A stretch of 64,000 nucleotides of DNA, from the NCBI RefSeq assembly GCF_004193775.1, contig NC_041012.1, forward strand, positions 12,297,223 to 12,361,222, in the 5' to 3' direction. Below, one piece after another: positions 50,401-59,900 of the stretch. The notes under the pieces were generated by a model. It ran no database searches. It saw only the letters and a program-made list of their open reading frames with translations, and was not told where the DNA came from. Position numbers and translations under genes: made by a program. Position 1 is the stretch's first letter. Every line of letters starts with the position of its first letter. Origin of the DNA: Glycine soja (taxonomy: Eukaryota; Streptophyta; Magnoliopsida; Fabales; Fabaceae).

Positions 50401-52567
50401 TGATGGTTTGATATATTCTATATTTAAAGTTTTTACCCTATTTTGCCATATTGAATCCAATCTTCAGTTCAATCTGGTTTGGTTTTGACCTGTGATGGCT
50501 GAATTATTTTTTATGTAGTTATCATATTACTCTTGTATGCCCAATTTCATAAAAGCATGAACAACTATGACTGTAAAAATACAAAGTATGTATGATAATG
50601 ACCCAACATTTTTGGCTACTCTAGCAAACTGTTAGTCCATGTGTACTATGATTTTCAAAAGAATGAAAATATAACTGCTTTGTTATATGTGCTTAGTTGT
50701 TGTTTTAAGTTTTATGAATTTTGAGATACAACATCAACATGATAAAGTAAGTTTAAATTAATGGTCAGATTGTTAAAATCACCAACTTGGCAGATTTCGT
50801 TGTCTTACTGTCAATTGATTCAAGTTGCAATAATTAATATCATTAGCTTTCAACTGCTTTTGTGCTACTGATTACTTACTGAATACAAATTTGTCTTTCA
50901 TGTTGTTTACTGAAATATAAATTACTACATGATAAGGATTTAAAACAGTTATAGCCTTATACGTGTTGTTTAAATCTCAATGCAACTGTCAGAGATTAAA
51001 TGATATGATAGTTCATGGAACTATGTTTTTAGGAAGGGCCCCTGGTGGAATTCCAGAATTCAATCCCCATTCTCCAATATTGGCAATAGGACACTAACAA
51101 TACCAAAAAACACTTGTATTTTTTTGTAGTTTTATTTGGATAATTTCAATGATTAGTCACCTTTACAATATTATATTAAATTCAGAATATTTAAGTAGTT
51201 GGTCGATTAACTTCAATATTTTTGGCATGCTGAACCTTTTATTTTTTTGCCAGCTAGGATTGGCCCACTTAGTCAACCTTTCACTCATGACTATTTGACT
51301 AGGAATTGAATGTTGGAATTCTTATTGGTAGATTATCTGTAATTTCATTGCAAATCTTCGGTGAGGTTGGTTTGCCCTGACCTTGAAATGGAGAGAGAAT
51401 TGTATCACACTAAATTCTGTATACTAAAAATAAAGAATTTACATATGAAATTAAGTTTTCCACTTTACACGTTTATGAAAATCATCAGATTTAGAGTTTA
51501 TAACTCCTTTTCCCACGTTAACTTCATTGCTGATGCTTTATGTCATTTTTTTCCTAATACCTTAATTTGCAGGTATGAGCAATCTGAATTGATTGAAAGG
51601 GAACTTGAGCAGATGACTGAACAAATCAAATCAGTTATCCAATCCCTTAATTCAAACCAGGTATTGGTTGTTAGTTGCTCTTTCATTCTAATAAAAGAGC
51701 AAGAAATTTTGCTTACAATGGTGTTTTTGTTCAGGGTGGAGAACATGATACCCTTGATGGAATGACTCCATTAGATGCAGTAGTTCGAATTCTAAATAAT
51801 CAACTAACTTCTCTGATGTGGATTGATGAAAAGGTAGGTTTGTATTTTTCATTGTGCTAATTTTTGTATATTGGGATTTTTTAGCTATTTTCTGCTTGTT
51901 ACATAGAAATTGGATCAAGATTAACTTGCTTCAAGTATGCAATTAGCCAAGTGAAGATGGTTTTGCTTTGTCTGGACCTGTTCTCTCATGCAAGTTGTTA
52001 GAAATATGGAACCACCAATTATCAAGGAACCTTGAAATTGTTTTAGAATGCTGATTTTACATTTCTTTCAGTATATTAGAGCTTCCTAGTCTCGATTTTT
52101 AGAATTTGCACTCTTTTTAGGGATTGAAAAAGTGGTGTTTCAAAGTTATTGTGGTTCTCTTGAAATGGTTTTGTTCCTTGCTGCAGGAAGTTTTCCACTT
52201 TAGATGAGAGGGGTGAGGATACTGTATAATTATTATTCACGAATATGAATTGTAGGATTTTTTTCATTTACTTACATAATTAGGAAAACCTGGTTTTCCC
52301 TTCAATTACTTAGGTGAACCGAAATAGCAGTCCAGAGGGAGGGGGGAGGTGAAAGAAATTAGTTGTGGAAGTGTTGTATATAGGTTTAATATTTAAATTC
52401 TGCATAGTGCATACTTCATTCAATTTGATTTTTGCTTTCTTGTGCAAATTCTGACTTTGATCAATCCACTTCAGGCTGAAGAATTTTCTTCCCGTATTCA
52501 GAAGCTAGCTAACCCAGGTTCTGCTACAGATCGTGAACTGACGGGTCTAGGAATCTGGATGTCCTGA
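27921..52567 (+). CDS. NUP62: Nuclear pore complex protein NUP62 (nine exons)
   Basis: Exons: 27921-29445, 30596-30692, 31776-31854, 36061-36183, 36292-36369, 50274-50377, 51573-51660, 51735-51833 and 52475-52567. All introns are GT-AG and the phases join without a break to 761 residues, close to the ~740 of Arabidopsis NUP62. Residues 1-508 are a Ser/Ala/Thr-rich FG-repeat region (many FG, FGG, FSFG) that forms the disordered transport barrier. A Ser/Thr linker follows. From about residue 555 ([13 protein letters not shown], then [16 protein letters not shown]) comes the coiled-coil Nsp1_C domain that assembles NUP62 with NUP54 and NUP58 in the pore's central channel. It is the only clear host gene here. 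The 24.6-kb span is due to transposons in introns 2, 3 and 5; the splice sites next to them look intact. Confidence 0.95.
30596..30692 (+). CDS. NUP62: NUP62 exon 2
   Basis: Follows acceptor GCTACAG. It encodes a Ser/Thr linker ([20 protein letters not shown]...). Two donors are possible. Only the second, GA|GTATGT at 30693, joins in frame to exon 3; the first (GTGAGT at 30689) would put exon 3 out of frame. Confidence 0.85.
31150..31555 (-). mobile_element. Copia LTR and leader remnant in NUP62 intron 2
   Basis: Minus-strand reading of the bases around 31370 gives ACATGGTATCCAGAGCC, a tRNA-Met-type primer site. The neighbouring sequence (about 31380-31555) matches the LTR piece at 47890-48080, with shared phrases such as ATATAGAGGGA, TAGACTAAAACC and CAGAGTACAC. 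No protein-coding part remains. Confidence 0.6.
31776..31854 (+). CDS. NUP62: NUP62 exon 3
   Basis: Acceptor CCCTATAG. Encodes [13 protein letters not shown], then [13 protein letters not shown], the conserved entry to the Nsp1_C domain. Donor GAG|GTACTT. The hAT element sits 74 bp downstream in intron 3. Confidence 0.93.
31929..35548 (-). mobile_element. Near-intact hAT DNA transposon in NUP62 intron 3, 3620 bp
   Basis: Terminal inverted repeats start CAATGTTGTTAA (left) and CAGTGTTGTTAAA (right, inverted), both leading into GGCGG-rich sequence. They are flanked by a perfect 8-bp TSD, CTGATAAG (31921-31928 and 35549-35556), the hAT hallmark. Multiple GGCGGAT and CCGCCAT motifs near both ends are probably transposase-binding sites. 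The transposase gene is on the minus strand, antisense to NUP62. Perfect TSD and well-kept ends suggest a fairly young insertion. Confidence 0.95.
32225..34878 (-). pseudogene. hAT transposase (BED finger, DUF659, hAT dimerisation); three exons, one frameshift
   Basis: Exons on the minus strand: 34878-33094, 33001-32883 and 32770-32225, both introns GT-AG. The N-terminus holds a BED zinc finger (CNFC followed by H and C in [17 protein letters not shown]). A DUF659/RNase-H-like core follows, with acidic residues in MSDAWTDRK and VTDNGSNYV. Exons 2-3 carry the hAT dimerisation motif ([20 protein letters not shown]). The C-terminus is acidic. A one-base loss near 34510 shifts the frame between PIGCDGSE and the downstream part; otherwise no stop is seen. 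Exon lengths total 2450 bp, one short of 817 codons, which fits a single 1-bp deletion. If exon limits differ, the shift could instead be a small intron. Confidence 0.88.
36061..36183 (+). CDS. NUP62: NUP62 exon 4
   Basis: Acceptor TTCTGTAG. 41 codons: [20 protein letters not shown] and on to LLRLE, the first coiled-coil helix of the Nsp1_C domain. Donor GAG|GTTTCT. Confidence 0.95.
36292..36369 (+). CDS. NUP62: NUP62 exon 5
   Basis: Acceptor AATTTAG. 26 codons, [20 protein letters not shown] and following, a heptad-like coiled coil. Donor GAG|GTATTT opens the 13.9-kb, transposon-filled intron 5. Confidence 0.94.
37337..37672 (-). repeat. 3' LTR of Copia element H
   Basis: 336 bp, matching 46866-47201. 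It adjoins the purine run CCCCCCTC (plus strand) at its inner edge. Confidence 0.88.
37686..39437 (-). pseudogene. Copia element H reverse transcriptase and RNase H (broken)
   Basis: Three frames in order on the minus strand. 39437-39048 gives a P/S/T-rich linker and the RT start ([21 protein letters not shown]). 39022-38798 gives the next RT section ([20 protein letters not shown]). 38561-37686 gives the RT end and RNase H ([53 protein letters not shown]). The section with the YVDD box, between about 38800 and 38560, is degraded and was not recovered. Inactive. Confidence 0.82.
39527..39722 (+). repeat. 5' LTR of Copia element N
   Basis: 196 bp, TGTTATAATT to GCTAAGT, followed directly by the primer site. 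It contains a TATATATATATA run that could act as a TATA box. Confidence 0.88.
40089..41258 (+). pseudogene. Copia element N gag and protease
   Basis: ATG at 40089. Residues 1-200 are a gag domain of the Retrotran_gag/UBN2 type ([20 protein letters not shown]). An intact CCHC knuckle starts near residue 240 ([14 protein letters not shown]). The protease active site lies near residue 322 as DSGAFDH, where a threonine is expected instead of phenylalanine. A TAG at 41256-41258, after NLISLS, cuts the polyprotein; the frame continues past it. Gag packages the RNA and protease matures the polyprotein; with the stop, most pol could not be made unless it is read through. Confidence 0.88.
41259..42660 (+). 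pseudogene. Copia element N integrase (broken)
   Basis: After the TAG, the frame gives the pre-integrase HHCC zinc region ([24 protein letters not shown]) and the integrase core ([27 protein letters not shown]). A frameshift near 42110-42160 moves the continuation ([19 protein letters not shown]) to the next frame. Stops at 42493-42495 and 42658-42660 follow in the S/P-rich linker before RT. Confidence 0.87.
42670..44160 (+). CDS. Copia element N reverse transcriptase-RNase H, uninterrupted
   Basis: 496 open codons. Order: RT start ([20 protein letters not shown]), [40 protein letters not shown], the catalytic YVDD at residues 179-182, [15 protein letters not shown], then RNase H from about residue 343 ([53 protein letters not shown]). 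All core motifs are present, so this part could still fold into an active enzyme. It has no start of its own, being the C-terminal part of a polyprotein blocked upstream by stops. Confidence 0.92.
   Translation: MIDEMQALEHSGTWELVPLPFGKKTVGCRWVYAVKVGPNGEIDRLKARLVAKGYTQIYGLDYCDTFSPVAKITIVRLFLAMAAMRHWPLHQLDIKNAFLHGDLEEEIYMEQPPGFVAQGEYGLVCKLRRSLYGLKQSPRAWFGKFSHIVRLFGLKRSEADHSVFYCHASPGKCVYLIVYVDDIVITGNDATKIGQLKEHLFSHFQTKDLGSLKYFLGIEVAQSGDGVVIFQRKYALDILKETGMQNCRPVDGPMDPNLKLLADQSEMYPDPERYRRLVGKLIYLTITRPDISFAVGVVSQFMQNPRVDHWNAVIRILRYIKRAPGQGLLYEDKGNTQVSGYCDADWAGCPMDRRSTSGYCVSIGENVISWKSKKQSVVARSSAEAEYRSMAVVTCELMWVKQILEELNFCKVMQMKLYCDNQAALHIASNPVFHERTKHIEIDCHFIREKLLSKEIVTEFINSSDQPADILTKPLRGPRIQVICSKLGAYDLYAPA
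44168..44367 (+). repeat. 3' LTR of Copia element N
   Basis: 200 bp, nearly identical to 39527-39722, right after the purine tract. It lies in NUP62 sense orientation, so any poly(A) signal in it could act on NUP62 pre-mRNA. Confidence 0.88.
44373..45563 (-). pseudogene. Copia element H integrase (broken)
   Basis: Minus-strand frames 45563-45254, 45160-44897 and 44806-44373 give, in order, the pre-integrase region, the integrase core start ([10 protein letters not shown]) and the core end ([20 protein letters not shown], then [20 protein letters not shown]). Stops and frameshifts separate them. The sequence runs into element N at 44372, and the RT continues beyond it at 39437. Confidence 0.8.
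45566..46815 (-). pseudogene. Copia element H gag and protease (broken)
   Basis: The start codon is probably at 46815 ([10 protein letters not shown]), followed at once by an in-frame TAG. From 46713 the frame is open to 45709: a UBN2-type gag domain ([39 protein letters not shown]), a glycine-rich stretch, and a CCHC knuckle with the second cysteine replaced by tyrosine ([14 protein letters not shown]). The protease continues in another frame at 45790-45566, with [12 protein letters not shown] as its active site. Confidence 0.82.
46866..47201 (-). repeat. 5' LTR of Copia element H
   Basis: 336 bp, preceded on the plus-strand side by the primer site (GGCTTTCGATACCA in plus orientation). Confidence 0.88.
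47880..49415 (-). mobile_element. Copia LTR fragments and a non-coding LTR element inside the inverted-repeat element
   Basis: 47890-48080 matches the intron 2 LTR remnant at 31380-31555 and is followed by a CTCCTCCTCAAGCTTG phrase, the minus-strand purine tract of such elements. A second family is shown by a repeat of ATAAATACAAGATAATGTA at 48342-48360 and again at 49376-49394. A minus-strand primer-like TGGTATAAAAG lies near 49210. Between these, 48366-49205 has short ORFs with no known domain. This looks like a truncated, non-autonomous LTR element; boundaries are approximate. Confidence 0.5.
49519..49742 (-). pseudogene. Captured coding fragment of unknown host gene
   Basis: The minus strand reads [20 protein letters not shown], then [20 protein letters not shown], then a K/E/D-rich tail ending KRNDQQN and a stop. 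Codon-like composition and the clean hydrophobic-then-charged layout suggest a real gene piece. No family was recognised. It lies between the arms of the inverted-repeat element. The right arm itself reads as a P/S-rich N-terminus ([17 protein letters not shown]) in the same direction but another frame. Confidence 0.4.
50274..50377 (+). CDS. NUP62: NUP62 exon 6
   Basis: Acceptor GTATTAG after the large intron. Encodes [20 protein letters not shown] and on to STRDA(M), with the last methionine codon split across the donor AT|GTGAGT. Confidence 0.94.
51573..51660 (+). CDS. NUP62: NUP62 exon 7
   Basis: Acceptor TTTGCAG. Completes the split codon and encodes [20 protein letters not shown] and the following residues, coiled coil. 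Donor CAG|GTATTG. Confidence 0.94.
51735..51833 (+). CDS. NUP62: NUP62 exon 8
   Basis: Acceptor TTGTTCAG after a short 74-bp intron. Encodes [20 protein letters not shown] and on to MWIDEK, a conserved part of plant NUP62. Donor AAG|GTAGGT. Confidence 0.95.
52475..52567 (+). CDS. NUP62: NUP62 exon 9 (terminal)
   Basis: Acceptor CACTTCAG. Encodes [17 protein letters not shown], then [13 protein letters not shown] and TGA, the conserved C-terminus. Confidence 0.95.
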   Translation, partial: AEEFSSRIQKLANPGSATDRELTGLGIWMS

Positions 52568-53439
52568 TATTTCAAATTGTACAGTATATCAACCCTTTCA
52601 AAATGGGATGATACACCTAGAAGATTTTCATTTGTATGAAGAGGCTATTTTTGTATTTAGATTCGGGATGAACTGTTTTAGTTTTAGAATGGTTACGGGT
52701 TACCTTAAAGTTTTCTATTAAATTTCCCAATATTACTTCAATACTTTTCCATTGAAGTAAAAACCTCGTTATGAAATGAAATATTGTGAAGACTTAATGG
52801 TAAAGAATGAAATACCAATTTTAAAATAGCAACCTTCAACTATGAAAATGCTTGAGGTCTGTAATTAGTTCTTAGTTCCTGCTATGAAATGAGAGATGAT
52901 GGAAATAAAATGCAGTTAGTTGTATGGGCTATTGAAGTATTTGACCCCATATTTAAGTTTTAGAAAAATACTATGTTTGACTGGAATTTGAGTAATAACT
53001 AGTGTTTATTTTCATATTCAATGGGTGTTATGTCCAAATTTAGATGCAATTAAATGGAACATGGTACATGTTAATGTGCAGTTTTTTGGACAAATTAATA
53101 AGGATGCCGTATCATTTTTGAAATTAATAATAAAAGATAATCCCACTGCCCCAAAAGCCATGGTTCCAGTTTCAACCGCCATAGGCATTGCGTCAATCCC
53201 TACTGCCCCAAAAACCAAAATCCATCACCGAATCACCATACCATGTTCTAGCTGTGTAGTGTACAGTACTCTTAGATTAATCTATTTTATCAAGATGGGG
53301 GGAGTAGGGTGAGAGGGTCAATGCTTCTTTATTCTATTCTCCGTATTCCTCTTTGTTGATTTACCATACAAAAATCAATATAAAAAAATCAGAAACATTT
53401 TGCATAATGTTTGAGTATATGATGATGAACCAATTTGTT
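52568..53439 (+). other. NUP62 3' UTR and downstream spacer
   Basis: AT-rich sequence after the NUP62 stop. The 3' UTR probably ends within the first 200-300 bp, where A/T-rich signals such as AATGAAAT occur (52773-52800), but no single poly(A) site can be fixed. The rest (to about 53400) has no recognisable gene and may include the end of the MULE. Confidence 0.4.
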
Positions 53440-56400
53440 CCATTACCTTTGGCAGTAGTTGTCTTACCAACTGCTGCACTACTTTTGGTAGTAGTCCCCT
53501 TAGCTTTAGAAGTTGCAGGTTGTGAACTTGCAGCTGCTGGTGTGGTTTCAGGTTGTGGAGTTTCAGCTTGTGGTGACCACAGATGCTGGTGTAGTTACAG
53601 ATGTTGATGTTACAGCTTCTAGTCGCACCACGGGTGCTAAATTTGCAGCTTCTGGAGGTACAACAGTTGTTGGTATTGTTGTAGTTGTTGAATTTGCAGG
53701 ATCTGGTCTACTTGTCGGTGCTGAAGGTGCAGGTTTCTTGCATGTCCTAACATTGTGGTTTTGTTCATCACATCTCCTACATGGCATTGCAACTCTTATT
53801 TTCCTGACCTTGTTGCTAAGTGCCCATTCAATGGGTCCCGGTTCCTTTCTCCTAACTCGAATTCTACTTCCCTTCTCCTCAGCTTCTTAGGTCTCCCAGG
53901 CCATCTTTTATAAGCTGGTGGCAGAATGTCTTTTTCATTTGCACGTGGCCATCGCTCATGGCCATTTATAGGACTAATGATTTGCTCATAACACATTTTG
54001 TAGAGATATTTCTTATAGTATCTATGAACATATATTTCAAGCTTACCTTCAACATTCCTGATAGCAGTTACAACATGGCGACTTGGAATACCAACAAGAT
54101 CCCAAAAGTTACAGGTACATGATTGCTTCTCCAGATTCACCACATATTTGTCTTGTGTAACAGAATGTGTCACTTCAGAGATTGGCCCACCAAGCCAAGT
54201 TGCATACCAGCTTGAACTAAACTCAATTTCTCTAGATAGCCTGTTCATAGGTTTACACATCACATCCCCGCTTTGTTTTTGGTCGTTTCTCTCTGCAGTA
54301 AATCTCTTAATAATATAAGTCCTTATCCACTCAACCATGGTCAATATAGGTTTATCTCTAGTAGCTAACAAGGTAGAATTGAACGAATCTATTATGTTAA
54401 TGAGAACATGACGCTTTGCACCAACCAATTATATGCATCATTGTTGAGTTGTTTAAGCTGGAGCGTCTTCTCCTCCCATGCAGCCTCATAAGTTACTTTT
54501 GTTGCTGCCATCATTAAATCCATCATCATAAGCCCACCTCCAAACCTTTTTCTTAAAGTTGCTATAAAGATGTCTAACACAAAATCTGTGCTCCCCAATT
54601 CCCCTAAATTCCTGCAATGATTGAACAATTCCCTGCAACATAAATGTATTTAAAATAAGTTAAATTCACTTGAACTTTCAAAGTAAAATTTTGAAAGGGT
54701 TCACATGGACAGTTTATTCCTTTTGTTGATCAAATAATATAATCCATACATTGGTCCCCGGATCTCCTATGTCTTCAAACAGTAAGTTAAAAACCAACTC
54801 CAGGTATTTTTTGTCTCAGTTTCCACAACAGAAAAAGCTATTGGGAAATTCTGGTCATTAGGGTCTCTGCCAACATCCACCAATAATTTTCCACCATATT
54901 TGTTTTTTAGATGACACTCATCAATACCTATAAAAGGCCTGTAGGTCTGCTGAAAAACTTTTTTGCTGCCATCTAAACATACATACAATCTTTCAAATCT
55001 AGGTTGCGGTGATGAGCAAGTCTCTCAACTGATAATAAACATTTGTTCCCCTCACATACTTTTTTCAACTCTTCACCATAAGACCTCAGCATTGCATATT
55101 ACTTTATTGCATCCCCTTCCACAATGGCTAATGCAATTTGTCTAGCTTTATAAGAAGTTACTGATGTAATACTAGTTGCATATCTACTCCTAATGTCATC
55201 AACCACTTCATTCATAGTCATATGAGGATTGGACTTTAGCCTGTCCAAAATCTGCCTTGCAACCCATTTAGACTTAGCATTCTTCTTGTTAAACACTCTG
55301 GGACATGTATGTTCATCGGTCAAAGTCTTTACCTCGAATGTTTCAGTTCTCCCAACTCTGCTTACCAAACATAGAAAACCACACTTTTGTGAGCAAACAA
55401 CCCTAGCCCCTTTTTTAATATTCTTAATGAATATGACTTCTTTCTCATTTAAGACAAAATGTTCCATTATTGCTTCCTTGAACTGGGTGAGTGAACTAAA
55501 TTGCATGTGAAGCCTGAACTTAAACTCCTTACACAGTTCATGAGGTCCAAACCCGATACTCCTTCTGGGCCTAAAGTTGCCATCCTCATCTGACTTACTC
55601 CCATTGTCCAACTCCTCAGACATGTAGTTAGCATCTACATCATCTCCAACATCATCCATGTTAGGTAAATCAAATGCAAAATGAGCCAAACAAGCTCCAG
55701 TATTGTCAGCACTGCCCATGTCATCCACAAATTCAGTATCATCATCAATATCTTCATCACTGGCTTTTGAGGTACTTGGAGAGAATGAATCATCCTCATC
55801 TTCAAATTGCCCAGTTGACATGACATTATCTGCACCATTTTCATTATGACAAACAACATCCCCACTTTCATTGACAACATTTTGACTCCCTCCATCATCA
55901 ACTACATCATTTTCATAAGGACCCACCCCTCCATCAGTTCCTCCCTTTGGAGCTTCCTCCCCCCTCCACCTCAACACCAACTTCAGCATTTGGACCACAT
56001 GTTGAACATCCTCATGACCAACTTCAGCACCATCATTTTCATCAACATGTGCACCATTCCTTTCACCTTCGTCCTCATCCAGAAAAGCATGTGCAAGCTG
56101 GAGCAACTCCTCATATGATATATATTGAGGTTGATTGACAGACAAGTGTTCAACATACAAATTTGCTTCACCATTGTTATTCACTGCATATTCTTCCAAT
56201 TCCAATGCATGCTTGTCATCACTAAACTGCTTTAATCCATCTTCAAAGTTGACTTCTATCAGCTTCCACCACAACCTTAATTGGCTACATTGGTAACCCA
56301 AGCAAATAACCAATGCAAGAGCTTCATAGTATGACCAAGTGTCATTGTCCAAATTGCTATATGCATCAACATCTACAGCCTTATAAGATAACTGGTGGTC

Positions 56401-56450
56401 TTTGACAAACTAACCACTATGATGTATAACCAAAGTAAAAACAGTCCCTG
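53440..56450 (-). pseudogene. Mutator-like (MULE, MuDR-type) transposase, degenerate
   Basis: Minus strand. A PB1-like N-terminus (about 56450-56300; DVDAYSNLDNDTWSYYEALA) has an in-frame TAG before FVKDHQL. Then come a long acidic linker and the MULE DNA-binding region (55580-55099; FGPHELCKEFKFRLHMQFSS, TCPRVFNKKNAKSKWVARQI). The catalytic domain starts at 54988 with GIDECHLKNKYGGKLLVDVG and becomes fragmented around 54760-54390. A SWIM finger near 54110 reads CTCNFWDLVGIPSRHVV, with the third cysteine changed to serine. The C-terminus has a zinc knuckle (53787; CRRCDEQNHNVRTC) and a T/A/P-rich tail. TIRs were not identified. Inactive. Confidence 0.85.
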
Positions 56451-56969
56451 TAATAGACAAACAATAAAATTTTATTTATCATAATTTTTTCTTTTTCACT
56501 TTTTTGTACATGCTTTCTTTGTATAACTGAGTACAACTAAGACAAGAAAACAAAACAAAACACACAACGATGCAAATGCCTTTTCTCCGCCATAAAAGCA
56601 AAGAATCCAATGACCCATTTAAACATTTTTTTTTTGTTTCTGACCCCAGACTAACATGCTTTTACCTCATACACCAACCCCACCCACATGCCCTCATTAC
56701 AAACAGAACCCACACCAACGAACATACACGAGGCACATATCCAACCACAAAAAAACAACTACAAGAGCAAAAGACTAGCCACGATTGAGAACAAATGTCG
56801 CCTTCTACTCCACCGGGCCACCAACCATTTGGTACTCTCTGCTAGGGTTTCACATGCTGTTATGATTTGGTACTATCTGCTAGGGCTTTAGACTCGAACA
56901 CTCTACTACACTTTGATGCTCTCTGCTAGGGTTTAACACATTGCGAATGGGTCAAGAAAGAAATAAGGT

Positions 56970-59900
56970 TTTTTAACATTCCAAAAATTCAATTATAGGA
57001 ATTTTGAAATATTACTATTAAAATAATAGTATTGATGGCTTAGCAATCAAGTAATTAAATTATTAGAGATACAATAGATTAGGACTAGAGGAAAAATGAG
57101 GAAATGACTCACTTTAAGTTAACAAAGTCAATCATAGACCATTATGGTCAATGAGAATGAGTTGACTTTGGTCAATTCATTAATGGCATATTGGTAAATA
57201 TGACCAAAATTCTTTTAAAAGAGGATTTATTAAATAAAAAGACTTAGTTAGAGTTAGAATTAATAATTAGAAGTGAGTTAAAGCTACGATTAAATGTCAT
57301 GAAGCTTAAATAGGGGATTAAGGCACCTGACCTAATTGGGCCTTAATCCAAGTGGGATTAGGACCCACTACATAAGGCAACACAACCCTAGAGGTGTGTG
57401 CCACTTTCATCCAGAGAAAGGGGGGGAAGAACTCATTTTCTCTCTTGTTCTTAGAGGCCTAGGGTTGAGTGATTGAAGGGGATTTTGTGGAGCTTGAGTT
57501 AATTCTTGAATGGGAATTAGATTTTCAGTTGTTCTTTTCATTTCTAAGTTTAATTTCTCAATCTCTTCTCTCAATCATCTCTCACATGTTTCTAGACTTA
57601 TTGGGTGAAAGCAAGAGGCCTAGTGCTATTTCTCTTTGCATTTTCGAAAATCACCACCATGATATAGGATCTTTCTTTTCTTTCTCATGCATTTCATGTG
57701 TTGATGGTGTTGGACCCCATGTTGGGAGTCATAAATATTGATTTAGTGTTTTAGAAAATTGATTGATCAAGTGTTTGAGTGCTATGAATGATGCCTCCAA
57801 GATGTTTGAGTTTTTGTTGCACTTACATACCAAATGAATTTGGTTACTAGGAATTTTAGGGTTTTCGTGTGGTGAAAATAAAATTATACTTTGAAAGTAG
57901 ACATTTGGTGCTTATGTTTTCATGCATGAAATGTAATTTTTGGATAATAAATAAAATTATTATAATTTGTGCAAAATGACCCTTGTACTAGATACTTTAT
58001 CATGACCTTTGTTGTTTGTTTGATGAACAGGGATCAATCTGGAAATTATCTGTGAATATGGTGAACATGTATAAAAAATAGACATTATAAGATTTAAAAT
58101 TTGGGGTCACTCTTATTTTATTTCACTAAGTTAGGAAACTAATTTAAGAGGAAACATGTGCCTTGGACTCTGTTTCGATAAAATTGTTAGTTCTCTTTTT
58201 GTGTTTTTCCTATGGTGATGTATGGGACCAATTTAGAAAATAAAGTTAAATTTATTTCTGTTGACAAATTTCATAAAAATATATTGAGAGATGAAGAAGT
58301 TATTGGTTTTACAAAAAAAAGGTACATAACTGTGAGAAAATAGGACATATTGTGTTAATTGATTTAATTCTAATTAAGTATAACTCCATTTGTGCATTGT
58401 GATGTTGTTCTATGAATTAGATTCATAATGCTTGTTAATTAAGGTTAGGAGACTTGAAATTAAGAGTAGGAGTCATTATGAGACCTTATTAAGGAGAATG
58501 ATAAGTGGTGAACGATTATTTATTACTTGAAGTACTTGACTCTATAACTTATGATTTGTTGTAGAGCTATGAATTAATGAATGAATCTTATGGTTTCGTA
58601 ATTATGGAAACATGGCATGATGCATGTTTTATAAATAATATTGTGATTAATCTTATGATTCCATTGTGTGGTGGTAATATGATATATTGTATGTGTGGTT
58701 GATGGGATAGAAGCAAATGCTTTATTTGTGTGATTCTAAGGAATGGTGTATTAATCCTATGAATATCATGATGTTATCTTATGATCTTAGTGTTATGACG
58801 AGATGAACTCAATGATTCTCATATTGATGTTGTACGAGATATTCTATGTTTGTGTTGTGAAGGCTAAGGCCTCTATGCAAGACTATTATGTATATTGATA
58901 TATTCATTGTTGATCCTATATGGTGTATGTTATATAATTTATGTTTGTGTTGTGAAGGCTAATGCCTCTATGCAATACTATTACGTATATTGTTATAATC
59001 ATTGTTGATTCTATATGGTGTATGTTATATAATAGAACTTGAGGGTTGTAACCCAACCCCTAAACATTAAATAAAAGATGAGTCAGATTAAGAAAAGTTA
59101 GGTAAAAGGAAAGCAGTAGCTTTATTGTGTTAAGAAACAATATTGTTAGTTAAGTAAAAGTGGTCGTTGAAAGGATGTTATGACAACTACGGAGCATGGA
59201 TGTCACTAATATAAAAGTGGAAACCAGACTAAAGGAAGCAAAGCAATTACTGAAGACCAAAGTGGAAGCAATATAGATCCCTTGCATAGTGATGACAGGA
59301 TAAGATCCCTTATCTAATAGTGGTAGTATTGTGAGAATGAGGAACTTGGAGAGCGGTGAATAACCTCATAAGACTTTAATGACTTGTTGATGTGATATTT
59401 GTATGGTAGGAGGCATGGAGACATTTAGTACTCTGTGTGGTTCTTCGAACAATAATTTTGTACTTGAAGTGAAATTGTGTGTGATGAGACAAGTAATGAT
59501 TGAAATCATTACTTGGTATGTATGATGAATATTGTGATAATTTGTGGAACCTATTTCATTATGACACGAGTGGGATGTAGAGTGTGTGTGGTCATTGACT
59601 ATGGAAGGACTCAATTTCCAACACGAGATGAACGATGATGATGACAATAATGCACCAAGATAGCACGACTTTTTATGCATAGAGTTGTGGTCTAAATGAC
59701 CCATGTCCTATGGGGTTGTGCCTAGCGAGGGTGATGTGACAATGGTCCTTTGATGTTAAATTGGATGGGGGAGCCACCAATGGGAACTTCGAGCTCGAGG
59801 GGCCTATAGTCTATGCCTTAGTAACGACGTCATGGTATCAATCTTTGAACTCGACTAGTTTGTGAATAGGAGGCATCCCTAATTGCAATCTAGTGAGGAG

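Noticed and set aside
55229..56138. Plus-strand ORFs over the MULE
   Set aside because: Shadows of the minus-strand transposase, which has recognisable domains.
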